Below the pieces are notes generated by a model. That model was not told the DNA's origin and did not search any database. It worked only from the letters and a program-made list of their open reading frames with translations. This document shows, in pieces, positions 26,628-35,430 of a DNA stretch of 64,000 nt. Made by a program: the position numbers and the translations under genes. How positions within the stretch are numbered: the stretch's first letter is position 1; every line of letters starts with the position of its first letter. The stretch is from Lachnospiraceae bacterium (GTDB taxonomy: Bacteria; Bacillota; Clostridia; Lachnospirales; Lachnospiraceae): the NCBI GenBank assembly GCA_017476665.1, contig JAFUZJ010000015.1, positions 1 through 64,000 on the forward strand, given 5' to 3'.

Positions 26628-27486
26628 TTGCTACCTCTGTCAAATATTTTCCGTAATTCGTCTTCATCAACGGTTCAGCCAGCACCAGCAGCTGCTCCTT
26701 ATTGATAAATCCTTTTTTGTACGCAATCTCCTCGATACAGGAGATATACAGCCCCTGCCTCTTCTGGAATGCCGCCACAAAATCCGCCGCATCCAACAGT
26801 GCATCATGATTTCCCGTATCCAGCCATGCAAAACCTCGTCCCAGGGGCTCCACATTCAGGGTACCTCTGTTCAGATATTCATTATTGATGCTGGTGATCT
26901 CAATCTCGCCTCTCGCAGAGGGTTTTACATTCTTGGCAATCTCCACCACATTATTGTCATAGAAATACAATCCTGGCACCGCATAATTGGACTTGGGATT
27001 CTCCGGCTTTTCCTCAATGGAGATGGCTTTCCCGTTCTCATCAAACTCCACCACGCCGTACTCTCTGGGATCCCGCACGTAATAGCCAAAGATCGTGGCG
27101 CCAACTTCTCTCTCCGCCACCCGCTTCAGCACCTTAGTAAAACTCTGGCCATAGAAGATATTGTCTCCCAGCACCAGCGCCACCCTGTCGCTGCCGATAA
27201 ACTGCTCTCCGATGATAAAGGCATCTGCCAGCCCCCTCGGGCTCTCCTGTACGGCATAGGACAGTTCCATGCCCAACTGATGTCCGTCTCCCAAAAGCTC
27301 CTCAAACACCGGCAGATCTCTCGGAGTGGATATGATCAATACCTCCCTGATCCCCGCCAGCATCAGCGTGGACAAGGGATAATAGATCATGGGCTTGTCA
27401 TACACCGGCATGATCTGCTTGGAAATCGCTTTTGTCAGAGGATACAGCCTGGTTCCCGATCCGCCCGCCAATATGATACCTTTCAT
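26617..27486 (-). CDS. rfbA: glucose-1-phosphate thymidylyltransferase
   Basis: First step of dTDP-deoxysugar synthesis: glucose-1-phosphate plus dTTP to dTDP-glucose. At 289 residues it has the family length. It begins with [16 protein letters not shown] (nucleotide loop), then [23 protein letters not shown] and the later EIEITSIN and WLDTG blocks. AAGGAG precedes the ATG. A repeat element separates it from rfbB upstream, so its position in the operon is interrupted only by that element. Confidence 0.98.
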   Translation of the reverse strand: MKGIILAGGSGTRLYPLTKAISKQIMPVYDKPMIYYPLSTLMLAGIREVLIISTPRDLPVFEELLGDGHQLGMELSYAVQESPRGLADAFIIGEQFIGSDRVALVLGDNIFYGQSFTKVLKRVAEREVGATIFGYYVRDPREYGVVEFDENGKAISIEEKPENPKSNYAVPGLYFYDNNVVEIAKNVKPSARGEIEITSINNEYLNRGTLNVEPLGRGFAWLDTGNHDALLDAADFVAAFQKRQGLYISCIEEIAYKKGFINKEQLLVLAEPLMKTNYGKYLTEVANGL

Positions 27487-27520
27487 TTTAACATTCTCCT
27501 TATTGTTTCATCTATATTAT

Positions 27521-27650
27521 TGTTGCGTAGTTTCTTGGCACGTATCATTGTGCACATTGTATACTTCACCGTAAGGAGGTTCGAGCGAAAGCGTCCCCAG
27601 CATATGAATGTACAATGCGCCCAATGACACTCGCATAGTTTTACCGATTC
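27521..27650. repeat. palindromic MITE-like element, short copy (copy C)
   Basis: Two inverted arms of about 60 bases meet without the central hairpin seen in copies B and D. Shared core: ATTGTGCACATTGTATACTT on the left, and AATGTACAATGCGCCCAATG on the right as its inverse. It occupies the rfbB-rfbA gap and overlaps the rfbB stop region. Confidence 0.75.
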
Positions 27651-28726
27651 CCATACATATCATCATAATATTTCTGGTAGTCACCGCTTGTCACATTCTT
27701 CATCCAGTCCTCATGCTCAAAGAACCACTTGATCGTCTTTTTGATCCCTTCTTTGAACATGGTTTCCGGCTCCCAGCCGATCTCGGACTTGATCTTGTCC
27801 GGTGCAATGGCATATCTGCGGTCATGCCCTTTGCGGTCCTCCACATACGTGATCAGCTTCTCGCTCACCACTGCCTTCCGGGGATCTCCCTCCGGAAGCA
27901 TCTCCTGCAGCGTATCCAGAATGATATGCAGGATCTCAATATTCTGCTTCTCGTTGTGCCCGCCGATATTGTAGGTTTCAAACAGTCTGCCCTGCTCCTG
28001 CACCATGTCAATGGCCTTGGCATGATCTTCCACATATAACCAGTCACGGACATTCTTGCCGTCACCGTACACCGGCAGATTCTTGCCCTGCAGCGCATTG
28101 TTGATCATCAATGGAATAAACTTCTCCGGGAACTGGTAAGGTCCATAGTTATTGGAACAGTTCGTGATGTTCGCCGGGAAATGATAGGTGTCCATATAAG
28201 CCTTTACCAGCATATCCGAGCTCGCCTTGCTGGCGGAATATGGGCTGTGCGGATCGTAGGGGGAAGTCTCATAGAAAAATGCCGTATCATCCTCCGGCAG
28301 GCTGCCGTACACTTCATCTGTAGATACATGCAGGAATTTCTTGCCTTCCTTGAAACTGCCGTCCGGCAATTCCCATGCGGCTTTCGCACAGTTCAACATG
28401 ACTGCTGTGCCCAGTACATTGGTCTGCACAAACACTTCCGGATTTTTGATACTTCTGTCCACATGGCTCTCTGCCGCAAAATGCACCACTCTGTCAATGT
28501 CATTTTCCGCAAAGATCTTGCTGATCGCATCCTTGTCACAGATATTTGCCTTGATAAACGTATAGTTGTCACGGTTCTCGATATCCTTCAGATTCTCCAG
28601 ATTCCCCGCATAGGTGAGTGCATCCACATTGATGATGCGGATCTCATCCCCATACTTTTTGAACATGTAATGAATGTAGTTTGAGCCGATGAAGCCGGCC
28701 CCTCCTGTTACCAGATAAGTTCTCAT
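27641..28726 (-). CDS. rfbB: dTDP-glucose 4,6-dehydratase
   Basis: Converts dTDP-glucose to dTDP-4-keto-6-deoxyglucose, the branch point for rhamnose and for the amino sugar made by the WecE-like enzyme at 41045-42175. It has the NAD loop TGGAGFIGSNY at the N-terminus, the HFAAESHVDRS block, the catalytic TDE in HVSTDEVYG and the YSASKASSDM Tyr/Lys pair. 361 residues, slightly over the usual 340. Its ATG overlaps the stop of the GGDEF gene as ATGA, with AAGGAG upstream, so the two are translationally coupled. Confidence 0.97.
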   Translation of the reverse strand: MRTYLVTGGAGFIGSNYIHYMFKKYGDEIRIINVDALTYAGNLENLKDIENRDNYTFIKANICDKDAISKIFAENDIDRVVHFAAESHVDRSIKNPEVFVQTNVLGTAVMLNCAKAAWELPDGSFKEGKKFLHVSTDEVYGSLPEDDTAFFYETSPYDPHSPYSASKASSDMLVKAYMDTYHFPANITNCSNNYGPYQFPEKFIPLMINNALQGKNLPVYGDGKNVRDWLYVEDHAKAIDMVQEQGRLFETYNIGGHNEKQNIEILHIILDTLQEMLPEGDPRKAVVSEKLITYVEDRKGHDRRYAIAPDKIKSEIGWEPETMFKEGIKKTIKWFFEHEDWMKNVTSGDYQKYYDDMYGNR

Positions 28727-30618
28727 GATTCTTCTCCTTTATCGTTTGATCTGTTATTTGCCTTTTCAAGTTCCCACCAGCACTTTCCGATGAACTGCGC
28801 CGTAATGTAGAGCAGCCCTCTCTCATTGCCGGACCATTTTCGAAATCTTCTGAGTATTTCAAAAGTGACGAGCATCTCACAGCCGTCCTGACCAAAAATC
28901 TTTGTGGCATGATAGCCTTCCGTACCCTGAGCCTTTAATTTATCATATAGCTCAGGAAATTTTTCCTTAAGCGGCAGGGACTGGTTCTGGGTATACAACC
29001 CGCTCTCGTCAAAAAGAGCTTTCCCTCTCTCATCCTCCAGATAATCCGCACGCTGCATCAGGCAGCCGCAATCACCCATGCTGTATTTCAATTCATATCC
29101 ATCTCCGCCGTACACGGTAATCCGATCAATGTCAAAGCTCTTCATCAGATATTGCACCGCATTGTCCAGACCTTCTCTGGTGCCTCCCGCCATGCGGTTA
29201 AAGGTGTCCACGATCTGTCTGCACCGCGCATCATAAGCGTTTACAGGATATACTTTGGAATCCTTTTGTTCGGTGGAATACAGATGGAAATCTTTATGCT
29301 TTTCTTCCACGTAAATAATATAACGGTTTTTCCCCTTCGCCTTGGCAAGATACAGGCATTTATCGGCAAGCTTAAACAATTCCTCATAATCGGATGCATC
29401 CTTGGGATACTCCGCAATACCCGCAGAGGTTGTAACATTCAATCCTCTGTACATCTCTGCACATTGATATGCAATGGTTTTACGCATCGTCTTTAACATC
29501 AGGATAAATTCATCTGCATTCTTCACACGATCCGCAACGATCAGGAATTCATCCCCGCCGAATCTGCCGGCGAACCCGCGTCCCGCCATATTGTTGTTAA
29601 TCACTTCCGCAACCTTTGCAATGATCTCGTCTCCGGCCAGATGCCCGTAACTGTCATTGATATTCTTAAAATCGTCCACATCCAGAATGCACAAAAAAAC
29701 CGACGCACCCTTGGCATTATCAATTGTCTCCATTGCGAGCTCTGCAATGGCTCTCTTGTTATACAGACCGGTTCCTCCATCTCTGGCATAGACGCTCTTA
29801 TAATATTTCTCCTCGCTTTTAGCCTCCTTGCATACAGTGATCGTGGCAACAAACAGCTCTTTGCGGTTGTCATGGTATGCCGCGCTCCCTCGCAGCAGCA
29901 GGTATCCCCTGTCCAGCCCGAACAGGCGGCTGTCTACTTCCATCTCCACATCCATATTCTCCATACGATTGGTCAGATGGTCGCACAATGTTTCAAACTC
30001 CGCTTTCTGTTTAAAGGAGTAATCCGGGCAGGTGGCTATCTCTTCCCGGAAGTCTTCCAGCTTTTTGGCGAACAGATCATTGCTCCGGTTATTGATATAC
30101 TCATAGATGGAGATCATACCGTCACTGTAACGGTATTCAAAATACATCTTGTCACTGAGGGACATAAGCTTACGGTATTTCTCCACCCGTCCCTTTGTCA
30201 GATCATACAAATGTCCGATGCGGATGATATCGATCAGCTCCACATCCACGCAGGGCATATCCTCCCATTCTCTCTCATGCTTTGAGAACTTTGCGTATAC
30301 ATACCGATATTTTTCATCTCCGCCCTGCATGCGAAAAGTCACGCACTGCGGCTCGCCGGTTTCATGGACATCAGCCAAGGCCTTCCTGACACAGTCTGCG
30401 TCCTCCGGATGCGCAAGCCCCGGAAAGGGCAGCGCGGAAAGCCGTTTTAGAAAAGCATATATGCTCTCGTCCGCATTCATGATCGCATCGTCGCTCTTCA
30501 GCGAAAGCTTCCCATGTCCAAAAGAGAGTGCATCTTCCGATTCCGGATAAAAATCTGTCACATTCTCTGCCACGTTCTTCATCCCCCACTGTTTATAACT
30601 GTCTTCTTTTCTCTGCAT
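28723..30618 (-). CDS. GGDEF-domain protein, predicted diguanylate cyclase
   Basis: A 631-residue soluble protein. Residues of about 30-280 look like PAS-type sensing regions (PFPGLAHPEDADCVRKAL; YRYVYAKFS). The GGDEF domain (about 285-445) has CILDVDDFKNINDSYGHLAGD and an intact FGGDEF motif, so c-di-GMP synthesis is expected. The usual inhibitory RxxD site just before the motif is not visible. A GAF-like region fills the last 150 residues. No membrane segment. It begins 3 bases after the upstream GH25 stop, with AAGGA almost touching the ATG, and overlaps rfbB. It is therefore co-expressed with polysaccharide genes. Confidence 0.9.
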   Translation of the reverse strand: MQRKEDSYKQWGMKNVAENVTDFYPESEDALSFGHGKLSLKSDDAIMNADESIYAFLKRLSALPFPGLAHPEDADCVRKALADVHETGEPQCVTFRMQGGDEKYRYVYAKFSKHEREWEDMPCVDVELIDIIRIGHLYDLTKGRVEKYRKLMSLSDKMYFEYRYSDGMISIYEYINNRSNDLFAKKLEDFREEIATCPDYSFKQKAEFETLCDHLTNRMENMDVEMEVDSRLFGLDRGYLLLRGSAAYHDNRKELFVATITVCKEAKSEEKYYKSVYARDGGTGLYNKRAIAELAMETIDNAKGASVFLCILDVDDFKNINDSYGHLAGDEIIAKVAEVINNNMAGRGFAGRFGGDEFLIVADRVKNADEFILMLKTMRKTIAYQCAEMYRGLNVTTSAGIAEYPKDASDYEELFKLADKCLYLAKAKGKNRYIIYVEEKHKDFHLYSTEQKDSKVYPVNAYDARCRQIVDTFNRMAGGTREGLDNAVQYLMKSFDIDRITVYGGDGYELKYSMGDCGCLMQRADYLEDERGKALFDESGLYTQNQSLPLKEKFPELYDKLKAQGTEGYHATKIFGQDGCEMLVTFEILRRFRKWSGNERGLLYITAQFIGKCWWELEKANNRSNDKGEES

Positions 30619-30621
30619 TCC

Positions 30622-33477
30622 TTAGTACGCCAGATAACTGATATCCATATCCACATTTCCGGTGATGCCGCTCACCCGGCCGGTCGCTTTGTACTGCCAC
30701 ATATCGTATCTTCCCGCATAGGTGGGCGAAGCCGCATATTGTGCCAGCCAGATCTTATAGCTGCCAAGCTGTCCGGGATCCAGTTTTTCCTCCAGCCAAT
30801 TTTTGTTTGCATAGATACCTGCCGAGTAGCCACCGGATTGTACGGTTGCACAGAACGCTTTACATACCGCTGTCCGGGTGCTCTTGTCCAATCCGTCCGC
30901 ACGTCCCTTATTGCCGGAAGCACCGCTGTATTCCACATCCAGGAAGATCGGGTATGTGATCTTATATCCCTTTACCGCATCCAACACAAAGGATGCCTCC
31001 TGCACCGCTTCGACCTCGTCCACAGCCTGGCTGAAGAAGTACACTCCCACTTTCAGCCCCGCCGAGGTAGCTCCCTTGATATTCTGTTCAAACTTAGAGT
31101 CGATGACCAGCGATCCCTGGGTATATCCCCTGTATCCGCAGCGGATGATCACATAGGAAACACCGGAATTCTTCACGGCATTCCAGTCGATCGATGCATT
31201 GTGCTTGGAAACGTCGATTCCCATGGTGCCGGAATCCGCCCGGAGTACGCCCTCGCTGCTGAAGGTATATTTTGCACCTTGGATCACCTGTTCTCCGGTC
31301 ACTTTGTTTCCGTTTTTATCAAAGAAATAAACATTACCGTCTATCGTCTGCCATCCTGTGTACTTCGCTTCGCCCTTCTTGAAGAACTTGGTACCGTCCT
31401 TGTAATAATCCGCATAAACCGCAAGTCTGTAGGTATCATTCTCCAACACATAGAGCTGATTGCCATCTTTATCCTTCAAGGCTGTGCTGGTATCGGTCTT
31501 CGGGTGATTTTTCACCGTTACCGCACAGGTAGCGGATGCGCCTGCCACCGTGACCTTGATCTCCGCACTGCCCTCTTTTACGCCTGTGACCTTGACTGTC
31601 TGACCGTCTACAGCCACCGTTGCCACACCGGTATCAGAGGAAACCGCGCTTAACGCTGCCGAGGAAACATTTCCGTTGACCTTAAGTGTTACCGGCTCTC
31701 CGATGAAGACCTTCTCCGAAGTCTTTTCCAGACTCAGCCCCGCCATAGCGGTCACCTTCACTGTGATCTTAACAGAAGGTGCTGTTGTCAGCGGATTTTC
31801 ATTGTAATTTGCGGAAACCGTGATCTCTGCGTCGCCGACCGCTACGCCGTTCACAGTAACCTTGCCATTTTCATCCACCGTGGCGGTAGCAATTCCTGTA
31901 TTGTTGCTGTCCGCTTTATAAACCAGCTTCCTGCCGCTCTCAAAACCGCTTGCCGTAATTTGTGTGGTCTTGCTCTCCTGCACATACAGACTGACCGTTG
32001 CGGGATTCACGGCTAACGTTCCTGCCACAGGCGTCGCCTCCACCGTCACGTCGCACTCAGCCGCATATGTTTTGACAGCGTTTCCGCCGGATACATCAGT
32101 GGTTGTGGTAGTCACCGTGCAGGTAATCTTTGTACTCCCTGCCGCAACAGCAGTCACCGCACCGTTTCCGTCCACAGTCGCCACAGCGGGATTACTGCTC
32201 CCCCATGTGGTGGCCGTCACATTGGTCAGCGAATGGTCTGCACTCAGCTGCAAGGTCTGTCCCGCCTTTAAGCTTGCCATGGTCTGGCTCAGCTTGATCT
32301 CATTATCCATACGCAGAAAAGTACCTGCTAACGCAACCGTCAACGGATCCACAATACTGCTTTTGCTGATCTCCACATAAGTGTTCACTACTTCAGTACT
32401 GGCTACCCACTCCACCGTATCTGTCAAAGTTGACTCCACAACCGGTGTTACCTTTTTCTGCTCCTCAGTAGCCACATTGATCTGTGACTCCGTCTTCACT
32501 TCATCGGAGACATCTATCTTTTTATAGACGATATCTTTCTTCACTTCCGCCGTGATCTCGCCCGCAGGTACGGTGTAGTCTGCATACTTCTCCCCGTTCA
32601 ATTCATCCACTTTGATCTTGTAATCTCCCGGAGTGATGCCTTTTTTATAGATAATACCGTCCATATCATCATCGCTCCAGATTTCTGACTTCTTATCCGG
32701 TGTTGTGACCGTAACGGAAAACGGAACGTTGGAGATCAGTTTTTTACTGCTGCTGTTGACAAACTTGATCTTGAGATCCTTTTGAATAGACACGGTATTC
32801 AGCGAAACCGTCACTTTCTTGCTGTAATTCACTTCCTGATATCCGTTTTTTCCTTTTTCCGCATCCTCCTGTTGCTGGCGCAGCTTAAGCGCCTCCTGAC
32901 GTGCGATCGTCGCATCCGCCACAGCTAACAGCCCCTGATCTCCCACAATATCGATCCCATCCAACTGATTTCCTACCGTCCCCAATGCAGCCACCTGTTT
33001 CCCAACCGCACGGGATTGCAAAAAGACTGCACCTGTTATGATCATGAGGATCACAACACATACGCCCGCTGCCAGGATTGCACCACCGCCCAAAAGGCTC
33101 TTTATGTCATCGTTTTCTTCATCATTGGTGATCTCTTCTATGTCGTAGTACCGGTCTTCCGCTCCATCCACTTCATCGTCTTCATAATACGCTTCATCGG
33201 ACTCGTAATATTCTTCTTCCGGCTCCTCGTCCTCTTCAGACTCGTAATATTCTTCTTCCGGTTCCTCGTCCTCTTCAGACTCGTAGTACTCTTCCTCCGG
33301 CTCCTCGTCCTCTTCAGACTCGTAGTACTCTTCCTCCGGCTCCTCGTCTCCGTCCAGTTCTTCGTACGCTTCCTCCGATGCCTCTTCGTCAGATTCGTAG
33401 TACTCCTCTTCCGGAATCTCATCCTCAAAACTTTGTTCGTCCGCTATATCTCCGTTCCATTTAAAAAAATTCTTCAT
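30622..33477 (-). CDS. large GH25 muramidase with acidic repeats, Ig-like domains and wall-binding repeat
   Basis: A 951-residue protein. Residues 1-128 are extremely acidic with four copies of a 13-residue unit (EEPEEEYYESEED) and should face the cytoplasm. A membrane segment spans about 129-153. Outside lie two regions of the PFSVTVTTPD type (about 210-330), three bacterial Ig-like domains (about 400-665, e.g. NPAVATVDGNG), a glucan/choline-binding-like repeat (GWQTIDGNVYFFDKNGNK), and a C-terminal GH25 domain with DVSKHNA and FLDVEYSG as catalytic acids. No LPXTG motif. GAGG precedes the ATG. It is the first gene of the long glycan operon and a paralogue of the protein at 25326-26627. Confidence 0.92.
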   Translation of the reverse strand: MKNFFKWNGDIADEQSFEDEIPEEEYYESDEEASEEAYEELDGDEEPEEEYYESEEDEEPEEEYYESEEDEEPEEEYYESEEDEEPEEEYYESDEAYYEDDEVDGAEDRYYDIEEITNDEENDDIKSLLGGGAILAAGVCVVILMIITGAVFLQSRAVGKQVAALGTVGNQLDGIDIVGDQGLLAVADATIARQEALKLRQQQEDAEKGKNGYQEVNYSKKVTVSLNTVSIQKDLKIKFVNSSSKKLISNVPFSVTVTTPDKKSEIWSDDDMDGIIYKKGITPGDYKIKVDELNGEKYADYTVPAGEITAEVKKDIVYKKIDVSDEVKTESQINVATEEQKKVTPVVESTLTDTVEWVASTEVVNTYVEISKSSIVDPLTVALAGTFLRMDNEIKLSQTMASLKAGQTLQLSADHSLTNVTATTWGSSNPAVATVDGNGAVTAVAAGSTKITCTVTTTTTDVSGGNAVKTYAAECDVTVEATPVAGTLAVNPATVSLYVQESKTTQITASGFESGRKLVYKADSNNTGIATATVDENGKVTVNGVAVGDAEITVSANYNENPLTTAPSVKITVKVTAMAGLSLEKTSEKVFIGEPVTLKVNGNVSSAALSAVSSDTGVATVAVDGQTVKVTGVKEGSAEIKVTVAGASATCAVTVKNHPKTDTSTALKDKDGNQLYVLENDTYRLAVYADYYKDGTKFFKKGEAKYTGWQTIDGNVYFFDKNGNKVTGEQVIQGAKYTFSSEGVLRADSGTMGIDVSKHNASIDWNAVKNSGVSYVIIRCGYRGYTQGSLVIDSKFEQNIKGATSAGLKVGVYFFSQAVDEVEAVQEASFVLDAVKGYKITYPIFLDVEYSGASGNKGRADGLDKSTRTAVCKAFCATVQSGGYSAGIYANKNWLEEKLDPGQLGSYKIWLAQYAASPTYAGRYDMWQYKATGRVSGITGNVDMDISYLAY
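33199..33348. repeat. 39-bp tandem repeat coding for acidic units
   Basis: Nearly four copies of a 39-base unit encode the EEPEEEYYESEED repeats of the GH25 protein. The copies are nearly identical, so copy number probably varies between strains. It is coding, not a CRISPR array. Confidence 0.9.
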
Positions 33478-33606
33478 TTGTCACATTCCTCTTCTCAAAA
33501 TATAATCCATAATATTATATCATCCTGTCCGTTCATCTTCAAGCAAATATACCATTTCTTCATAATTTCTTAAATCCTTGTCCTAAATCTTAAACCTTCA
33601 TGAATA

Positions 33607-33635
33607 TTGTAGACTTTTATTTCCCAAAATAGTAA
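33607..33635 (+). promoter_or_regulatory. possible promoter of the SGNH-like gene
   Basis: TTGTAG (33607-33612) and TAGTAA (33630-33635) are 17 bases apart, in an AT-rich divergent intergenic region, 40 bases before the ATG at 33676. No equally clear promoter was found for the divergent GH25 gene. Confidence 0.45.
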
Positions 33636-33675
33636 AATAATGGATGTGTTTTATAGTAAATTCAGGAGATATGAT

Positions 33676-34644
33676 ATGAAATTCAAACGTTTTATCAACG
33701 TGCATACTATTTTAATGCTGGTCTTCATTCTGATGATCGGCGGAATTATCTATCGATTTTTTCACTGGGGAAATCTTATTGATCTGGATATGATCCATGC
33801 AGACGACAGCGAACCCAGACCGGATACATTTGATTTCTTCCTGCCCTTGATGAACAGTGAAGGACAAACTGTCTCTACAGGAAAAAAAGCCGAAACGATC
33901 GTATGTTTCGGCAATGCCCCCTTTGCAGATGACAGGGACTCAGAGGACAACCTGGCTAACATGATTGCCCAAAAAACCGGCGCAACCGTCTATAATTGTT
34001 CGATTGGCCGCAGTTATTTGTGTGCGTTCAATTACACGCTGGATGTTACCGATAATCCCCTGGATTCTTATAATTTCTACTGGCTTTGCCAGGCTGCAGT
34101 CAAAGCAATCCCCCACTCCCAATGGGAAGATTCTGCTATTGCGCTTGGCAATACTGCGCCTCCTGAAGCACAGGAAGTATATGATACCCTGTGGGATCTG
34201 GATTTTCAGAAAGTTGACACCATCGTGATCATGTATGATGCCAGTGATTATCTTGAGGGAAACTCCATGTACAGCGATGATAACCCTACCGACATCCAAT
34301 GTTTTACCGGCAATCTGGAGGCCGGAATAGAATTGTTGCAGAGCAGTTTCCCCTGGATCCGCATTATCGTCATGTCTCCAACCTATGCTTTTGCAATAGA
34401 TAAAAACGGAGACTATGTGAGCAGTGATCTTTATACCTATGGTTGGGACGTACTCTCCACATATGTGATCAAGGAATCCGAGTCCTGTTTCCGCCATAGT
34501 GTATCATTTGTCGATCATCTTTACGGCACTGTAAATGAAGACAATGCCTCCAAATATCTGGTTGACAATCTTCACCTGAACACAGCCGGCCGCAAGCTGG
34601 TGGCAGATCGTTTTATAGACGCGTTGACCTACTACGATGACTGA
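33676..34644 (+). CDS. membrane-anchored SGNH/GDSL-like protein with substituted nucleophile
   Basis: 322 residues from the ATG at 33676 (AGGAG upstream), with an N-terminal membrane segment (about 8-32) and an SGNH-fold domain. It resembles the protein at 44669-45532: VCFGNAPFADDR aligns with VVFGDSLIGLCR there, CSIGRSY with AAMGGTS, and DNLHLNTAGR with DGLHPNEASR. Block I thus reads GNA instead of GDS, so the nucleophilic Ser is replaced, while the C-terminal Asp-His pair is kept. It may bind rather than hydrolyse acyl groups. It is the only plus-strand gene among the glycan genes, and it ends directly against the stop codon of the converging gene. Confidence 0.8.
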   Translation: MKFKRFINVHTILMLVFILMIGGIIYRFFHWGNLIDLDMIHADDSEPRPDTFDFFLPLMNSEGQTVSTGKKAETIVCFGNAPFADDRDSEDNLANMIAQKTGATVYNCSIGRSYLCAFNYTLDVTDNPLDSYNFYWLCQAAVKAIPHSQWEDSAIALGNTAPPEAQEVYDTLWDLDFQKVDTIVIMYDASDYLEGNSMYSDDNPTDIQCFTGNLEAGIELLQSSFPWIRIIVMSPTYAFAIDKNGDYVSSDLYTYGWDVLSTYVIKESESCFRHSVSFVDHLYGTVNEDNASKYLVDNLHLNTAGRKLVADRFIDALTYYDD

Positions 34645-35409
34645 TCAGTGGTTGGACAATGTGTCTTTATAGATACAATATCCTTGTATTTCTGCATACT
34701 TCACATAATTCTCACTGCTTAAGTTTCCGACTATTTTCTTATTCTGCGGCAGGATGATATAAGTGCAATAGGTCATCCTTGCCAGCTGCCCGAGCTCCGA
34801 TGCATCGATCACATCCGCCTCCATCGCTTCACATAATTTCTCCGCATCTCTCCAGCCATTCCAATCCGCATTCATCAGCATTTCTCTGCCGTACGGCATA
34901 CGTACCGAAGACGAATACTGACGTACATACTGCACCATATTCAGGGGAAACACTGCCTGGATCTCGCGCCCCGGGCTTTCAATGACATTGCAGATCTCGA
35001 CCACACTTTCCGGTATATGATATAAATTTTCTGCCTTAGCAAAAAAACGGTCTGCGTAAATATAGCTACCGGACAAACCGATCACACACACCGCACCCAG
35101 CACAAAGAACATCCTGAATTTTCCCTTAAGGCTGACACATATATGCACGATCGTATAAGCCAGCACCGGCGTCACCGGCACCAGCCACAGAATGCGGTAG
35201 TAGATTTCATCTCCTAAATATTCGCTCAATTTTTGGGCAAATACCGGATTTAAAAAAAGCAGCAGTATAACGACCGGCACATAGATAAACAAAATTCTGG
35301 TCTGTTTCTTATTCTCCCGCAGGAACAGGTAGACCAGCGAAAGCAAAAACCATGCCATGATCAGTCCGGTTCCCATATAGTCCTGAAACATCATAACAGA
35401 GCGACTCAT
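34645..35409 (-). CDS. polytopic membrane protein with soluble C-terminal domain
   Basis: A 254-residue protein with about four membrane segments in the first 135 residues and a soluble part of about 115 residues after SGSYIYADRFFAKAENLYHIPES. I do not recognise the family with certainty. The architecture resembles the C-terminal half of GT-C-type wall-glycan proteins. The preceding gene (35431-36519) ends 21 bases before it and is also polytopic, so the pair may be two halves of one larger protein split into separate genes. GGGGAGGT precedes the ATG. It is last in the pse/decoration operon, with no terminator visible after it. Confidence 0.72.
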   Translation of the reverse strand: MSRSVMMFQDYMGTGLIMAWFLLSLVYLFLRENKKQTRILFIYVPVVILLLFLNPVFAQKLSEYLGDEIYYRILWLVPVTPVLAYTIVHICVSLKGKFRMFFVLGAVCVIGLSGSYIYADRFFAKAENLYHIPESVVEICNVIESPGREIQAVFPLNMVQYVRQYSSSVRMPYGREMLMNADWNGWRDAEKLCEAMEADVIDASELGQLARMTYCTYIILPQNKKIVGNLSSENYVKYAEIQGYCIYKDTLSNH

Positions 35410-35430
35410 TTCTACCTCCCCGGCATGACC

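Noticed and set aside
33199-33348. Regular repeats that could suggest a CRISPR array
   Set aside because: The units are contiguous with no unique spacers and are in frame within the GH25 protein gene.
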